The notes beneath the pieces were generated by a model. That model was not told where the DNA came from. It did no database searches and worked only from the letters and a program-made list of their open reading frames with translations. DNA of 64,000 bases from Acanthaster planci. Lineage: Eukaryota > Echinodermata > Asteroidea > Valvatida > Acanthasteridae. Shown here in pieces: positions 60,601 to 64,000 of the stretch; position 1 is the stretch's first letter; each line of letters begins with the position of its first letter. The stretch covers positions 3,036,110-3,100,109 of the forward strand of contig NW_019091359.1 in assembly GCF_001949145.1 (NCBI RefSeq), given 5' to 3'. Made by a program: the position numbers and the translations under genes.

Positions 60601-61092
60601 GGTACTGTGTGGCTCATCGCTGCAGTGGTGGAGTGCTTTTGTTCCGTGGTAATCTGCTTGTGCTAAATCTCCAAAACTGTGGTATACTGTTTCAAAACAA
60701 GGCTGGATTATCTCCACAATTGAGAGTGCAAAAATGTTGGTAATGCCCAGCAGCCTGATCTTTTGTTATGAGTACAGTCTTTTGTTACAAGGCCCAGTTC
60801 CGTTTGTCTGATTTCGGACACCCCGGCCTCTTGAATAAAGAATACATGTCTGGTTCTGGAAACCCCGATGGGAAGTGGTTAATACCCAGATGGGCATGAA
60901 AATGAAAGATGAGTTTAATCATTTGAAACTGTCAAATCCTGGCATGAAGTGTGGGAAGTCCATGTGGGCTTGGTTGGGTGTTGAACCCTGTACCGTCAGT
61001 ATGCAGGGTGTGCTAATTTCTTACTCATTTACAGGTGGATGACTGTTCTCTCTGAAGGCGTCGAGAAAGTGATAAAGCAAGCAACAATTTAA
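12049..61092 (+). CDS. FGD: FGD-family RhoGEF (DH-PH-FYVE-PH), 20-exon gene, whole span
   Basis: Joined exons: 12049-12652, 22876-23076, 26628-28346, 30051-30212, 30628-30852, 41941-42782, 43549-43697, 46083-46239, 46994-47081, 49204-49254, 49485-49543, 52082-52225, 52868-52960, 55194-55292, 56097-56198, 56972-57097, 57267-57398, 58402-58530, 59101-59249, 61035-61092. All junctions are GT-AG and in frame; total 5289 nt, 1762 aa plus stop. Order: disordered Pro/Ser/Lys-rich region (about 1-1228), DH (about 1230-1418), PH1 (about 1440-1550), FYVE zinc finger (about 1577-1640), PH2 (about 1660-1757). Known of the family: FGD proteins exchange GDP for GTP on Cdc42 and act in actin remodelling at membranes, with FYVE and PH domains contacting phosphoinositides. 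DH, FYVE and PH2 resemble the FGD1-4 branch more than FGD5/6, although the length is nearer FGD5/6. The gene model is mine; extra or alternative exons in the long introns cannot be excluded. Confidence 0.9.
12653..15992 (+). other. FGD intron 1, left part
   Basis: No exon is supported. A G-rich/C-rich patch lies at 13250-13350, and short TACAACTTGAA direct repeats with an inverted partner lie at 13570-13680. ORFs here are short and without splice partners. Confidence 0.5.
15993..16371. mobile_element. hAT-like non-autonomous element with CATGG minisatellite
   Basis: Terminal inverted repeats are CAGGGTTCC (15993-16001) and GGAACCCTG (16363-16371). The inside is built from AAGTCATGGAATTTT-type units (16010-16190) and a unique part (16190-16362). 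CAG-type ends are common in hAT elements; no 8-bp target duplication could be recognised, so the superfamily is an inference. Confidence 0.5.
16172..17865. repeat. duplicated segment, copy A (about 1.69 kb)
   Basis: This is near-identical along its whole length to 18677-20341. Copy A has two roughly 15-bp insertions relative to copy B (near 16440 and near 16945). It ends in GGTTTAGCAAGA followed by a single N at 17866. The ORF at 17208-17555 has its counterpart at 19684-20010, but the differences change amino acids freely, so it is not called coding. Confidence 0.85.
17867..18692. repeat. 28/38-bp minisatellite, roughly 22-24 units
   Basis: The array starts with six 28-bp units (GTCATGGAATTTTGTAAAAA plus TGACTGAA) and continues with 38-bp units that carry an extra GTCATGGAAA. 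G/A and A/G changes (GACTGAA or GACTAAA; GTCATGG or GTCGTGG) create higher-order patterns. It is continuous with the element interior that ends with GGAACCCTG at 18869-18877. Confidence 0.9.
18677..20341. repeat. duplicated segment, copy B (about 1.67 kb)
   Basis: This is the second copy of 16172-17865 in the same orientation. After the matching end GCAAGA it continues for 18 bp before an N run at 20360-20385. Divergence is limited to scattered substitutions and a few small indels, consistent with either a recent tandem duplication or two haplotypes placed in series. Confidence 0.85.
20360..20385. other. assembly gap (26 N)
   Basis: A run of N directly follows duplicated copy B. Another single N at 17866 marks the junction between copy A and the minisatellite. 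Confidence 0.99.
20386..22875 (+). other. FGD intron 1, right part
   Basis: AT-rich inverted stretches lie at 20560-20640 (GAATATTCAAA and ATTATTCAATAAT types). A 223-codon plus-strand ORF at 20630-21301 contains a Ser/Lys/Arg-rich piece [20 protein letters not shown] but lacks good flanking splice sites in a compatible phase. It is recorded as a possible cryptic exon only. Confidence 0.35.
22257..22490. mobile_element. short inverted-repeat element with G/C homopolymer core
   Basis: GCCATGGGCAGAAATC (22258-22273) is inverted at 22474-22489 (GATTTCCGCCCATGCT) with few mismatches. The interior carries runs of G and C (22285-22305, 22451-22460). A similar GGCAGCGGAAATGGGG patch lies at 4869. 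Confidence 0.45.
22876..23076 (+). CDS. FGD: FGD exon 2 (aa 202-268), phase 1-1
   Basis: A pyrimidine-rich acceptor ends in CTGCAG at 22875 and the donor is GGTG/GTAAGC. Length is 201 nt. Read in the phase inherited from exon 1 it is open throughout and encodes an acidic-to-Ala/Gly-rich segment containing [17 protein letters not shown]. Other frames stay open here too, but only this one joins exons 1 and 3. Being a multiple of three with phase 1 at both ends, it can be skipped without a frameshift. Confidence 0.72.
23077..26627 (+). other. FGD intron 2
   Basis: No additional exon is supported. The ORF at 22966-23649 is a read-through of exon 2 in another frame. ACATGTA palindromes occur near 24455-24510 and 25210-25380. 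Confidence 0.5.
26628..28346 (+). CDS. FGD: FGD exon 3: giant 573-codon exon with K-x-L-P-x-x-P motif array (aa 269-841)
   Basis: This is the largest exon (1719 nt), phase 1-1. The acceptor is ATCTTAG/AG and the donor AAAGCAG/GTAGAC. It encodes a hydrophilic, Ser/Glu/Lys/Pro-rich segment with no recognisable fold. Repeated short motifs are PKHLPDPP (about aa 467), TKPLPSAP (507), SKPLPKVP (549), LKTLPEVL (634), VKPLPDIP (693), FKPLSRVL (737) and PKPLPRVP (759). Such Pro-rich motifs are typical ligands for SH3 or related adaptor domains; that function is inferred. An uninterrupted 1.7-kb open frame in this AT-rich sequence is strong coding evidence by itself. Confidence 0.85.
28347..30050 (+). 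other. FGD intron 3
   Basis: No coding or repeat structure could be supported. The open frame preceding exon 4 from 29762 is an intronic extension. Confidence 0.5.
30051..30212 (+). CDS. FGD: FGD exon 4 (aa 842-895), phase 1-1
   Basis: The acceptor TTTCACAG ends at 30050 and the donor is GGCAG/GTAGGA at 30213; 162 nt. It encodes a Ser- and Asp-rich linker including [20 protein letters not shown]. No domain is recognised. The open frame runs on into both flanking introns (29762-30391), so the boundaries rest on splice signals and phase. Confidence 0.72.
30628..30852 (+). CDS. FGD: FGD exon 5 (aa 896-970), phase 1-1
   Basis: The acceptor CATCTTTAG ends at 30627 and the donor is TTCAA/GTAAGC; 225 nt. 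It is more GC-rich than its flanks. It encodes [13 protein letters not shown], then [12 protein letters not shown] and [20 protein letters not shown] looks like a basophilic-kinase / 14-3-3 type phosphosite (inference). The exon is symmetric in phase and therefore skippable. Confidence 0.75.
30853..35593 (+). other. FGD intron 5, left part
   Basis: No plus-strand exon is supported. A G-run lies at 32380-32392. The minus strand carries two protein-like ORFs, listed separately. Confidence 0.5.
33341..34269 (-). other. pair of antisense ORFs inside FGD intron 5
   Basis: Minus-strand ORFs at 33916-34269 (117 aa) and 33341-33544 (67 aa) have balanced protein-like composition, unlike most ORFs here. 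The first contains a plausible acceptor (CAACCTCTCCAG then GCTGCTG) and a plausible donor (GTTGAG/GTAATA near 33943). AATAAA occurs near the end of the second. No in-phase join between them was found and no family is recognised. They could be a nested gene, a decayed gene fragment or chance. Confidence 0.2.
35598..36017. mobile_element. 420-bp element with perfect 28-bp terminal inverted repeats
   Basis: Positions 35598-35625 and 35990-36017 are exact reverse complements, beginning GTGACCCGCTCCAGGAAAAG. ATTT flanks both ends (35594-35597, 36018-36021) and may be a 4-bp target duplication. There is no transposase, so it is a non-autonomous element. Perfect arms imply recent insertion. Confidence 0.8.
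37526..37648. mobile_element. 123-bp miniature inverted-repeat element
   Basis: TAAGGCTGCATCC at the left end is the inverse of GGACACGGCCTTA at the right end with two mismatches, and TA is present at both termini. The core contains a CTAGAGCTAGGTCTAGGTC stretch. A TA target would fit a Tc1/mariner-type MITE (inference). Confidence 0.5.
37868..38012. mobile_element. long-hairpin MITE, copy 1
   Basis: The arm at about 37884-37932 pairs with 37946-37987: GACACCATGTGGATA against TATCCGCATGGTGTC, and AGAAGAGGTGTGGTTCT against AGAACCACACCTCTTCC. The right-hand tail (to about 38040) is similar to the tail of the element at 43044-43220. Confidence 0.55.
38041..41940 (+). other. FGD intron 5, right part
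   Basis: No exon is supported in the gene frame. A 40-codon ORF at 40232-40354 ([15 protein letters not shown]...) lies in a CpG-richer patch, but no donor in it has the phase needed for exon 6. Confidence 0.45.
41454..41525 (+). repeat. 21-bp tandem repeat, about 3.4 copies
   Basis: GTCCTCAGTTGTTATTCTGTT is repeated exactly at 41454, 41475 and 41496, with a partial copy at 41517. Because 21 is a multiple of three it leaves an open frame (LSSVVIL heptads), which explains the ORF at 41305-41553. Confidence 0.9.
41941..42782 (+). CDS. FGD: FGD exon 6: proline-rich linker, Tyr motifs and start of the DH domain (aa 971-1251)
   Basis: A strong acceptor (TTTTCCCTTGCAG) precedes it; the donor GAA/GTGAGT is at 42783; 842 nt, phase 1 in and 0 out. 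In order it encodes KPPVAQKPL-type proline motifs, a tyrosine cluster [10 protein letters not shown] (Y1034, Y1038), GPYAVIPLP (Y1111), a very basic patch [14 protein letters not shown], an acidic Asp/Ser run, and helix 1 of the DH domain ([19 protein letters not shown], about 1233-1251). The last 22 bases and the donor are followed by two more tandem copies in the intron. Confidence 0.93.
42761..42871 (+). repeat. 37-bp tandem triplication covering the exon 6 end and splice donor
   Basis: Copies lie at 42761-42797, 42798-42834 and 42835-42871. The first contains the last 22 coding bases of exon 6 and the donor GAA/GTGAGT. The second and third keep the coding-like part but have GTCAGT in place of GTGAGT. 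Confidence 0.93.
43044..43220. mobile_element. long-hairpin MITE, copy 2
   Basis: GTGAAATTGATCTTTTCTA (43049-43067) and GAGTGGTAGTTCTG (43071-43084) are inverted at 43135-43175. The tail at 43185-43245 (CCACCATGCAAAG, CCAAATCTTAC) resembles the tail of the 37.9-kb element. Confidence 0.5.
43549..43697 (+). CDS. FGD: FGD exon 7: DH domain
   Basis: The acceptor TTTGGTCAG is at 43548 and the donor GATTG/GTGAGT at 43698; 149 nt, phase 0 in and 2 out. It encodes the DH segment with [17 protein letters not shown] and [12 protein letters not shown], matching the FGD1-4 pattern of IFSNI-SI followed by LLP-LE-R. Confidence 0.94.
43749..44286. mobile_element. TTAA-flanked element in FGD intron 7 (538 bp)
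   Basis: Both ends are TTAA, with terminal repeats TTAACCATGTTCTGCTGGG and, inverted, TTAACCATATCCTGCCGGG. The interior from 43893 is clearly similar to 60437-60882. TTAA duplication is the hallmark of piggyBac-type transposition; no transposase ORF is present. Confidence 0.65.
44287..46082 (+). other. rest of FGD intron 7
   Basis: Nothing beyond AT-rich intronic sequence and short unlinked ORFs could be supported. Confidence 0.5.
46083..46239 (+). CDS. FGD: FGD exon 8: DH domain (to aa 1353)
   Basis: The acceptor TTTGTTAG is at 46082 and the donor TTACAG/GTGAGC at 46240; 157 nt. It completes the split Trp codon and encodes [18 protein letters not shown] and a Trp-containing helix. The FLK-Y--YV--FD-A spacing is characteristic of FGD DH domains. 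Confidence 0.94.
46240..46993 (+). other. FGD intron 8
   Basis: ORFs at 46400-46735 (minus) and 46484-46825 (plus) overlap a purine-rich tract at 46625-46700, which explains their length. No coding evidence. Confidence 0.5.
46994..47081 (+). CDS. FGD: FGD exon 9: DH conserved region 3
   Basis: The acceptor CTCCACAG is at 46993 and the donor AAAAG/GTGTGT at 47082; 88 nt. It encodes [20 protein letters not shown], the most conserved DH block (CR3, [11 protein letters not shown]), which in Dbl-family proteins packs against the GTPase switch regions. Confidence 0.96.
47578..48001 (+). mobile_element. TTAA-type element, 424 bp, copy 1 (FGD intron 9)
   Basis: The left end is TTGAACCCCTTGACGACGGG; the right end, inverted, is TTAACCCCTTCGCACCGGG. 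The left TTAA has mutated to TTGA. Its sequence matches 56284-56707 in the opposite orientation and the length is the same. The shared ORF ([20 protein letters not shown]) exists in both copies, but most differences are non-synonymous, so it is not called as a gene. Confidence 0.75.
48058..48191. mobile_element. 134-bp inverted-repeat element
   Basis: GATGGCAGCAAACATACCAG (48058-48077) is inverted at 48172-48191 (CTGGTATGTTTTTGCCGTC region), with arms of about 31 bp and several mismatches. It lies 56 bp after the 424-bp element. Confidence 0.55.
48805..49090. other. assembly gap (286 N) in FGD intron 9
   Basis: A run of N. Exons 9 and 10 join in frame across this intron, so no coding sequence is known to be missing. 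Confidence 0.99.
49204..49254 (+). CDS. FGD: FGD exon 10: DH micro-exon (17 codons)
   Basis: The acceptor CAAAACAG is at 49203 and the donor GACA/GTAAGA at 49255; only 51 nt, phase 1-1. It continues the CR3 helix with [17 protein letters not shown], the usual sequence after LLLKDY in FGD proteins. A 286-bp N gap (48805-49090) lies just upstream in the intron but removes no expected coding sequence. Confidence 0.9.
49485..49543 (+). CDS. FGD: FGD exon 11: DH micro-exon (to aa 1419)
   Basis: The acceptor GATGCACAG is at 49484 and the donor TCGATG/GTAAGA at 49544; 59 nt. It encodes [20 protein letters not shown], matching the FGD pattern SLEII-TAA-HSN--I-KM at the end of the DH domain. Phase is 1 in and 0 out. 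Confidence 0.91.
49544..52081 (+). other. FGD intron 11
   Basis: A small GGGGCCATGACC direct repeat lies at 50691-50725. The segment 51647-51770 (GGATCAGCTGATTTCCTTG...) is a dispersed repeat also present at 59658-59785. Nothing else is supported. Confidence 0.5.
51647..51770 (+). repeat. dispersed repeat, copy 1
   Basis: It shares GGATCAGCTGATTTCCTT, CTTCACACTCATGC, ACAAAGTCTTGTAAAGATTG and TTGCATGCC, in the same order, with 59658-59785. Confidence 0.7.
52082..52225 (+). CDS. FGD: FGD exon 12: DH-PH linker and start of PH1 (aa 1420-1467)
   Basis: The acceptor CATCTCAG is at 52081 and the donor TTCTTG/GTGAGC at 52226; 144 nt, phase 0-0. It encodes the linker helix with [19 protein letters not shown] and then QDRYIFL. 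LLKEG-I-K--AKN---QDRYIFLFND is the beginning of the first PH domain in FGD proteins. Confidence 0.95.
52226..52867 (+). other. FGD intron 12
   Basis: No repeat or exon could be supported. Confidence 0.5.
52868..52960 (+). CDS. FGD: FGD exon 13: PH1 domain (aa 1468-1498)
   Basis: The acceptor CTACTCACAG is at 52867 and the donor ATGAAG/GTGAGT at 52961; 93 nt, phase 0-0. It encodes [14 protein letters not shown] and the following strand up to VDGMK, equivalent to FN--LLYC and IDGM-- of vertebrate FGD PH1 domains. Confidence 0.94.
52961..55193 (+). other. FGD intron 13
   Basis: AT-rich intronic sequence. A short direct repeat GTGAGTGG(G/A)AGGCTAAA occurs twice at 54685-54720. No exon is supported. 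Confidence 0.5.
55194..55292 (+). CDS. FGD: FGD exon 14: PH1 domain (aa 1499-1531)
   Basis: The acceptor TTGAGCAG is at 55193 and the donor ATGAGG/GTAGGC at 55293; 99 nt, phase 0-0. It encodes strands with [18 protein letters not shown] and the C-terminal helix with EEEREDWM, including the near-invariant PH-domain Trp. Confidence 0.93.
55293..56096 (+). other. FGD intron 14
   Basis: No repeat or exon could be supported. Confidence 0.5.
56097..56198 (+). CDS. FGD: FGD exon 15: end of PH1 helix and linker (aa 1532-1565)
   Basis: The acceptor CTCATAG is at 56096 and the donor GTCAAG/GTACGT at 56199; 102 nt, phase 0-0. It encodes [17 protein letters not shown] and a hydrophilic linker. A helix followed by -ETFR- at this point is also found in FGD proteins. 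Confidence 0.9.
56284..56707 (-). mobile_element. TTAA-flanked element, 424 bp, copy 2 (FGD intron 15)
   Basis: TTAA is present at both ends (56284-56287, 56704-56707). This is the reverse-orientation copy of 47578-48001 and has the same length. Together the two copies form an 8.3-kb-spaced inverted pair around exons 10-15. Confidence 0.8.
56972..57097 (+). CDS. FGD: FGD exon 16: first half of FYVE zinc finger (aa 1566-1607)
   Basis: The acceptor CTCTGAAG is at 56971 and the donor GGTGCG/GTGAGT at 57098; 126 nt, phase 0-0. It encodes the W-x-x-D motif (WIKDD, W1577), CMRC (C1586, C1589) and the basic signature RRHHCRACG (C1602, C1605). In FYVE domains this basic patch binds phosphatidylinositol 3-phosphate; the zinc ligands seen here are intact. 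Confidence 0.97.
57267..57398 (+). CDS. FGD: FGD exon 17: second half of FYVE zinc finger (aa 1608-1651)
   Basis: The acceptor CATTGCAG is at 57266 and the donor CGAAGG/GTAAGT at 57399; 132 nt, phase 0-0. It encodes VVCHKCSNF (C1610, C1613) and NKVCIKCY (C1631, C1634), giving eight zinc-ligand cysteines together with exon 16. The usual RVC is KVC here, as in FGD4-type FYVE domains. An acidic/basic linker [12 protein letters not shown] leads to PH2. Confidence 0.97.
57399..58401 (+). other. FGD intron 17
   Basis: It contains two tRNA-like fragments: GTAGGTTCTAATTCC (B-box-like) near 57871, and the better one at 58211-58283, listed separately. No exon is supported. Confidence 0.45.
58211..58283 (+). 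repeat. tRNA-derived SINE head, decayed
   Basis: GAGTTGGATAGATCAGTTGA followed by TAGAATGCTGGCATAGCATT and TCTTCAAATCCTGTTCCACTC has the layout of a tRNA: A-box-like start, anticodon-arm spacing, B-box-like TTCAAATCC. GAGT/ACTC can pair at the ends. The arms are imperfect, so it is probably a SINE relic rather than a functional tRNA. Confidence 0.4.
58402..58530 (+). CDS. FGD: FGD exon 18: start of PH2 domain (aa 1652-1694)
   Basis: The acceptor AATTTGTAG is at 58401; the donor CCAAAG/GTTGGT at 58531 is weak after the GT but is the only one preserving the fold. 129 nt, phase 0-0. It encodes [20 protein letters not shown] and MFVLKAPK, equivalent to the W-KAW-V and GAPQDV elements of FGD PH2. 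Confidence 0.92.
58531..59100 (+). other. FGD intron 18
   Basis: No repeat or exon could be supported. Confidence 0.5.
59101..59249 (+). CDS. FGD: FGD exon 19: PH2 domain
   Basis: The acceptor CCTGTTCAG is at 59100 and the donor AAAAGAAG/GTGTGT at 59250; 149 nt, phase 0 in and 2 out. It encodes [34 protein letters not shown] and KELKRR, matching the FGD PH2 pattern HSFKLTQS--VH-F-A-S-ELK--W. Confidence 0.94.
59658..59785 (+). repeat. dispersed repeat, copy 2
   Basis: Same repeat as 51647-51770, with an insertion of about 15 bp near 59700. Confidence 0.7.
59795..60882. mobile_element. TTAA-flanked element spanning an assembly gap (about 1.09 kb)
   Basis: The left end is TTAACCACTCCCCGTC (59795-59810); the right end, inverted, is TTAACCACTTCCCATC (60867-60882). 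The right half (60437-60882) matches the element at 43893-44286. The middle is replaced by 492 N (59813-60304), so its coding capacity is unknown. Confidence 0.65.
59813..60304. other. assembly gap (492 N) in FGD intron 19
   Basis: A run of N inside the TTAA-flanked element. Exons 19 and 20 join in frame across the intron. Confidence 0.99.
61035..61092 (+). CDS. FGD: FGD exon 20: terminal coding exon and stop
   Basis: The acceptor CATTTACAG is at 61034. It completes AGG (Arg) and encodes [18 protein letters not shown] followed by TAA at 61090-61092. The Trp is the conserved PH-domain C-terminal-helix Trp, so PH2 ends only a few residues before the stop and there is no long C-terminal tail. 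Confidence 0.95.
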
Positions 61093-61500
61093 AAGCCTGG
61101 CTCATCAGACTCTAGACATCACCTTGATCACCCCAGTCGAGGGGACCACACCCTTGTAGGCGTGCCTTAAAGGGGTCGCACCCGATTCAACCTATCCTGA
61201 AGGATTCTGCCTTACATCAATCCACCCTAAAGTCCATGCTACTTAGGCATTTGTAAAACACTGATTTGGACTGACCTGCTGGAAAAGTGCCATGCCAAGT
61301 GAGACCCTGTGAAAGGGACCACACCCTGAATAGACACACCCAACAGGACCGTGCCTGATTGGTTCATTGAGAAAAGACCACATCTAGATTGGTTGCTCAC
61401 AAAAGAGACTGCGCCTTATCAGACCTGCCAACAGACCACACCCAGATGGAGGTACCCAAAGGAGCCACGCCTTGACACACCCAACAGCCAACTGGTTAAA
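61093..61500 (+). repeat. 3' UTR start: degenerate ~29-nt tandem array
   Basis: Directly after the FGD stop, GACC-ACACC-type units recur at about 61144, 61175, 61317, 61346, 61375, 61405, 61433 and 61460. Spacing is 27-31 nt where consecutive. A loose consensus is GACCACRCCTNGATTGG then CCCAAMAG. Units between 61205 and 61300 are more diverged. Confidence 0.6.
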
Positions 61501-63897
61501 ACTGTAAATCTCTTTATCTTCAATTACCAATATTAGAATTAGATTGTCAGAAATTTGTGAATGCTTGTGATTTAAAATCACTAAATATAAACAGGTAGAA
61601 CCTCTATTTAGTGAAGTTCTGTCCATTGCTTGATCAGCATTTCGTTCACAACAACATCCGATCTCTTTTTATTGGATACTGGCTATGTTCCAGTGATCTC
61701 ATTTTGTAAATACATGTACACTGTATGTTTTTGAGTGACTTCATTAACAATACAAGCCTAGTGTGTGTATATTGATGGAACTATTTTGTGTACATACATT
61801 TTTTGTATCTATGTATTTGTGTATCCATGAAAATTATGATGTTTTCATTTACAGAACTATGCAGACTTTTTTGAGAATGATTTAAATGGAAAAGCTATTT
61901 ATGAACTATTTTAAATTGAGTACAGTCTTTTGAAAAGGAATTTGTTCTGAGGCCAACCTCATGTAGGGATAAAGTTTATGTAAAAATGTTGATAAACAAG
62001 GGTCTTAAAACACGTTTTTATTTACAAATGTATATTTACCTTCAAGCTTTTAGAATTTTTAAAAGATGGTCACAAAGTAATGTACAGAGTTGCAACAAAT
62101 CATATTTAACCTACACAGTGAGACTATGTCTTGTCGTATAGATATAATGAAGGGCTTTCTCAAATGTTAACATGACCTTTAACGTCACTGACTGTGCAAC
62201 ACCAAGAAGTTACCTGAGACATTTTAAGTGTCTTGTTTCCCTGTGTTTTTGTTTTAGTTATAAATAGCATTTCAGTAGACTGGCAACTGTGTTGAGATAT
62301 GTGATTACAGAGATCAGTTCTATTTGTCCACTCAACATAAGCGATGACCAACTTAAAATAATTTTTCATTCATGGGCGAGTTCGATCCCAAGACCACAAG
62401 TTAACTAGTTGTAGATTCATGACGCACCTAGCGCATGTGCAGTGAAGTTGAAGTGCAAACAACCCTCGTCAATCGTCGTCAGGTCATTAGGCTGAAGGGG
62501 AGAAAAGGTGGCTGTAGGAAGGGCAAAATAGCTAAATTAAAAGTGGAAATGGTCATCAGTTACTAGTGACATACTGTTTTTCCAGCATTTTTTTATAACC
62601 GGTTCTCTCTGCACTGAGCTATCAAAAATGGTTTATGGCAAGCAACGATGCGACCAACCTCGGTAGGCTGGTCGCAAATAGTTGACCAGACTGGTCCAAC
62701 CATCATCAACTAGCGTGTGTTCAATCAGATTTAATCGAACTCTGGTTAACTATAGTCCATGATCCAACCTGCTCCATTATGGCCTCACCGCTTGGATCAG
62801 TTTTACATGTCGCCACGGTGTTCACAGCAAATGTTTTTGCTGTCCAACAAAATGCTTAAAAAGTGAATGTAGTTGCTGAAAATCACTTTTGCACCTAATA
62901 TTAGTGTTTCTTACTACATGATGGGTTTATGGTAGAAGGAAATTACATTGGTGTGATGGACAACTGTTTTAGCACCCAATCTTACAAGGTTCTGCCTCAT
63001 AAAAATAATGCCACAGGTGACAGTTAACTGAGACCAAGAGAATTATTTTGTGTACAAAATGTTAAGTTTAAAGTATAAAATTTTCTTAGTGCTTGCCATT
63101 TGTGATTTTGAATTCTTCAGTTTGTACATCTCATTGAAAACGTTTTGTTCAGCCATGCAAGTGATGATTACCACCTTCAGCTGTTGAATCATGTCCAGAG
63201 CCGCTACTGCTGCTACTATGGAATGAATCATGACTTGCAGGGTTGTATCAACTGACTATTCTAAGTTGGAGCATGGACTGACCATTATATATTGCCCAAA
63301 ACAACTTCAAGTTGTTCCCCCAGATAAGGTATATGTGGAATTTGTGTAGGCCTCATCCTACCTGGAATACATGTTTGTCTGTATGTTATCATTGTTATGT
63401 AAATTGTTTTGTATGTAAAGTTTTGTAATCGGTGTAAATGCTGTAGGATCAGTCTTTGTGGCTGTGTACTTAAACTGAAGCTTGGAAAGATCAGTGTTTT
63501 ATAAAATTTAGCAGTTAAAGAAACCTACACGCTGTTTTTACCCCAGAAAATCTATCTACATTTATAAGCAGATCAGACTCTCAGTCTTATCCAGCAAACA
63601 AAATTAGAAGCTATTTCATTCGTATCCGAGGTGTGGGTAATGTTTTAGCAAGCACATGTAGTACAAAAGCAGTGGGTTGAAGGGAGGATAGATTTTATAC
63701 TTTCAATATGTTGAGGAGCGCAGCACCAGCTAGTTCATGAATGACATTGGATACCTGACCAGCTTGTAAGAAATGTTTATCCTGCCTTTGTCACCCCTTG
63801 CCATATGTTCCTGAATTTGTTGTTGTGATGACTTCATTATACAAATAACACATGTTGATTAATGCATTGGTGAGAATAATTCATGAGATGATGTGTT
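61501..63897 (+). other. FGD 3' UTR / intergenic
   Basis: AT-rich sequence. I found no canonical AATAAA before the window end; an AATATA variant occurs near 61584. The transcript end is therefore unknown. A GAGTTCGATCCC box near 62378 is tRNA B-box-like but isolated. No further gene is supported. Confidence 0.45.
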
Positions 63898-64000
63898 GAA
63901 GGGTTCTATTTAAGGAGGCACAACTGAATGGAAGATTCTATTCCATAAGGCAAACTTGAATGGAAGGTTCTATTCATGAGGCAAAGCTGAATTGAAGGTT
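63898..64000 (+). repeat. ~32-bp tandem repeat cut by the window end
   Basis: Units start at 63898, 63931, 63963 and 63994 (partial), each GAAGGTTCTATT followed by an AGGCAAA and TTGAATG part. Units two and three begin with GAAxxTTC. Confidence 0.85.

Overview
This is a eukaryotic window from a draft assembly. It has long introns, GT-AG exons, scattered small transposons and three runs of N. The AT-rich composition, the very frequent ACATGTACATGTA-type palindromes and the non-coding transposon load suggest a marine invertebrate, perhaps an echinoderm or another invertebrate deuterostome. That placement is an inference; nothing here proves the phylum.

One large plus-strand gene occupies 12049-61092. 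I could join 20 exons by hand with canonical GT-AG sites and a consistent reading frame throughout. The spliced CDS is 5289 nt, giving 1762 residues plus a stop. The C-terminal third reads DH (RhoGEF) - PH - FYVE - PH, the domain order of the FGD (faciogenital dysplasia / frabin) family of Cdc42 exchange factors. DH, FYVE and second-PH signatures look like the FGD1-4 branch. The N-terminal 1230 residues are predicted disordered, basic and proline/serine-rich. They are encoded by six exons, including one exon of 1719 nt that carries a spaced array of K-x-L-P-x-x-P motifs. Exons 2-5 are all phase 1-1 and could each be skipped without breaking the frame.

Left of the gene (1-12 kb) there is little coding potential. 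The best candidate is a small plus-strand ORF at 2677-2997 (106 aa, N-myristoylation-type start MGNRLS, in-frame upstream stop, strong Kozak context, AATAAA 112 nt after the stop). It could be a single-exon gene. It also holds a phase-1 donor that would fit the phase-1 acceptors of the FGD gene. A weak minus-strand ORF lies at 524-745.

The introns hold most of the non-genic structure. Intron 1 carries an element with CAGGGTTCC/GGAACCCTG ends and a CATGG minisatellite. It also carries a 1.7-kb segment present twice in tandem, with a single N exactly at the junction, so a false (haplotype) duplication is likely. Introns 7, 9, 15 and 19 hold TTAA-flanked elements with TTAACC-type terminal repeats, including two 424-bp copies in opposite orientation. 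Intron 5 contains an element with perfect 28-bp inverted repeats and a pair of antisense ORFs. The 3' end of exon 6, with its splice donor, is repeated three times in tandem. Right of the stop codon, the 3' UTR begins with a degenerate ~29-nt repeat array, and the window ends inside a ~32-bp tandem repeat.
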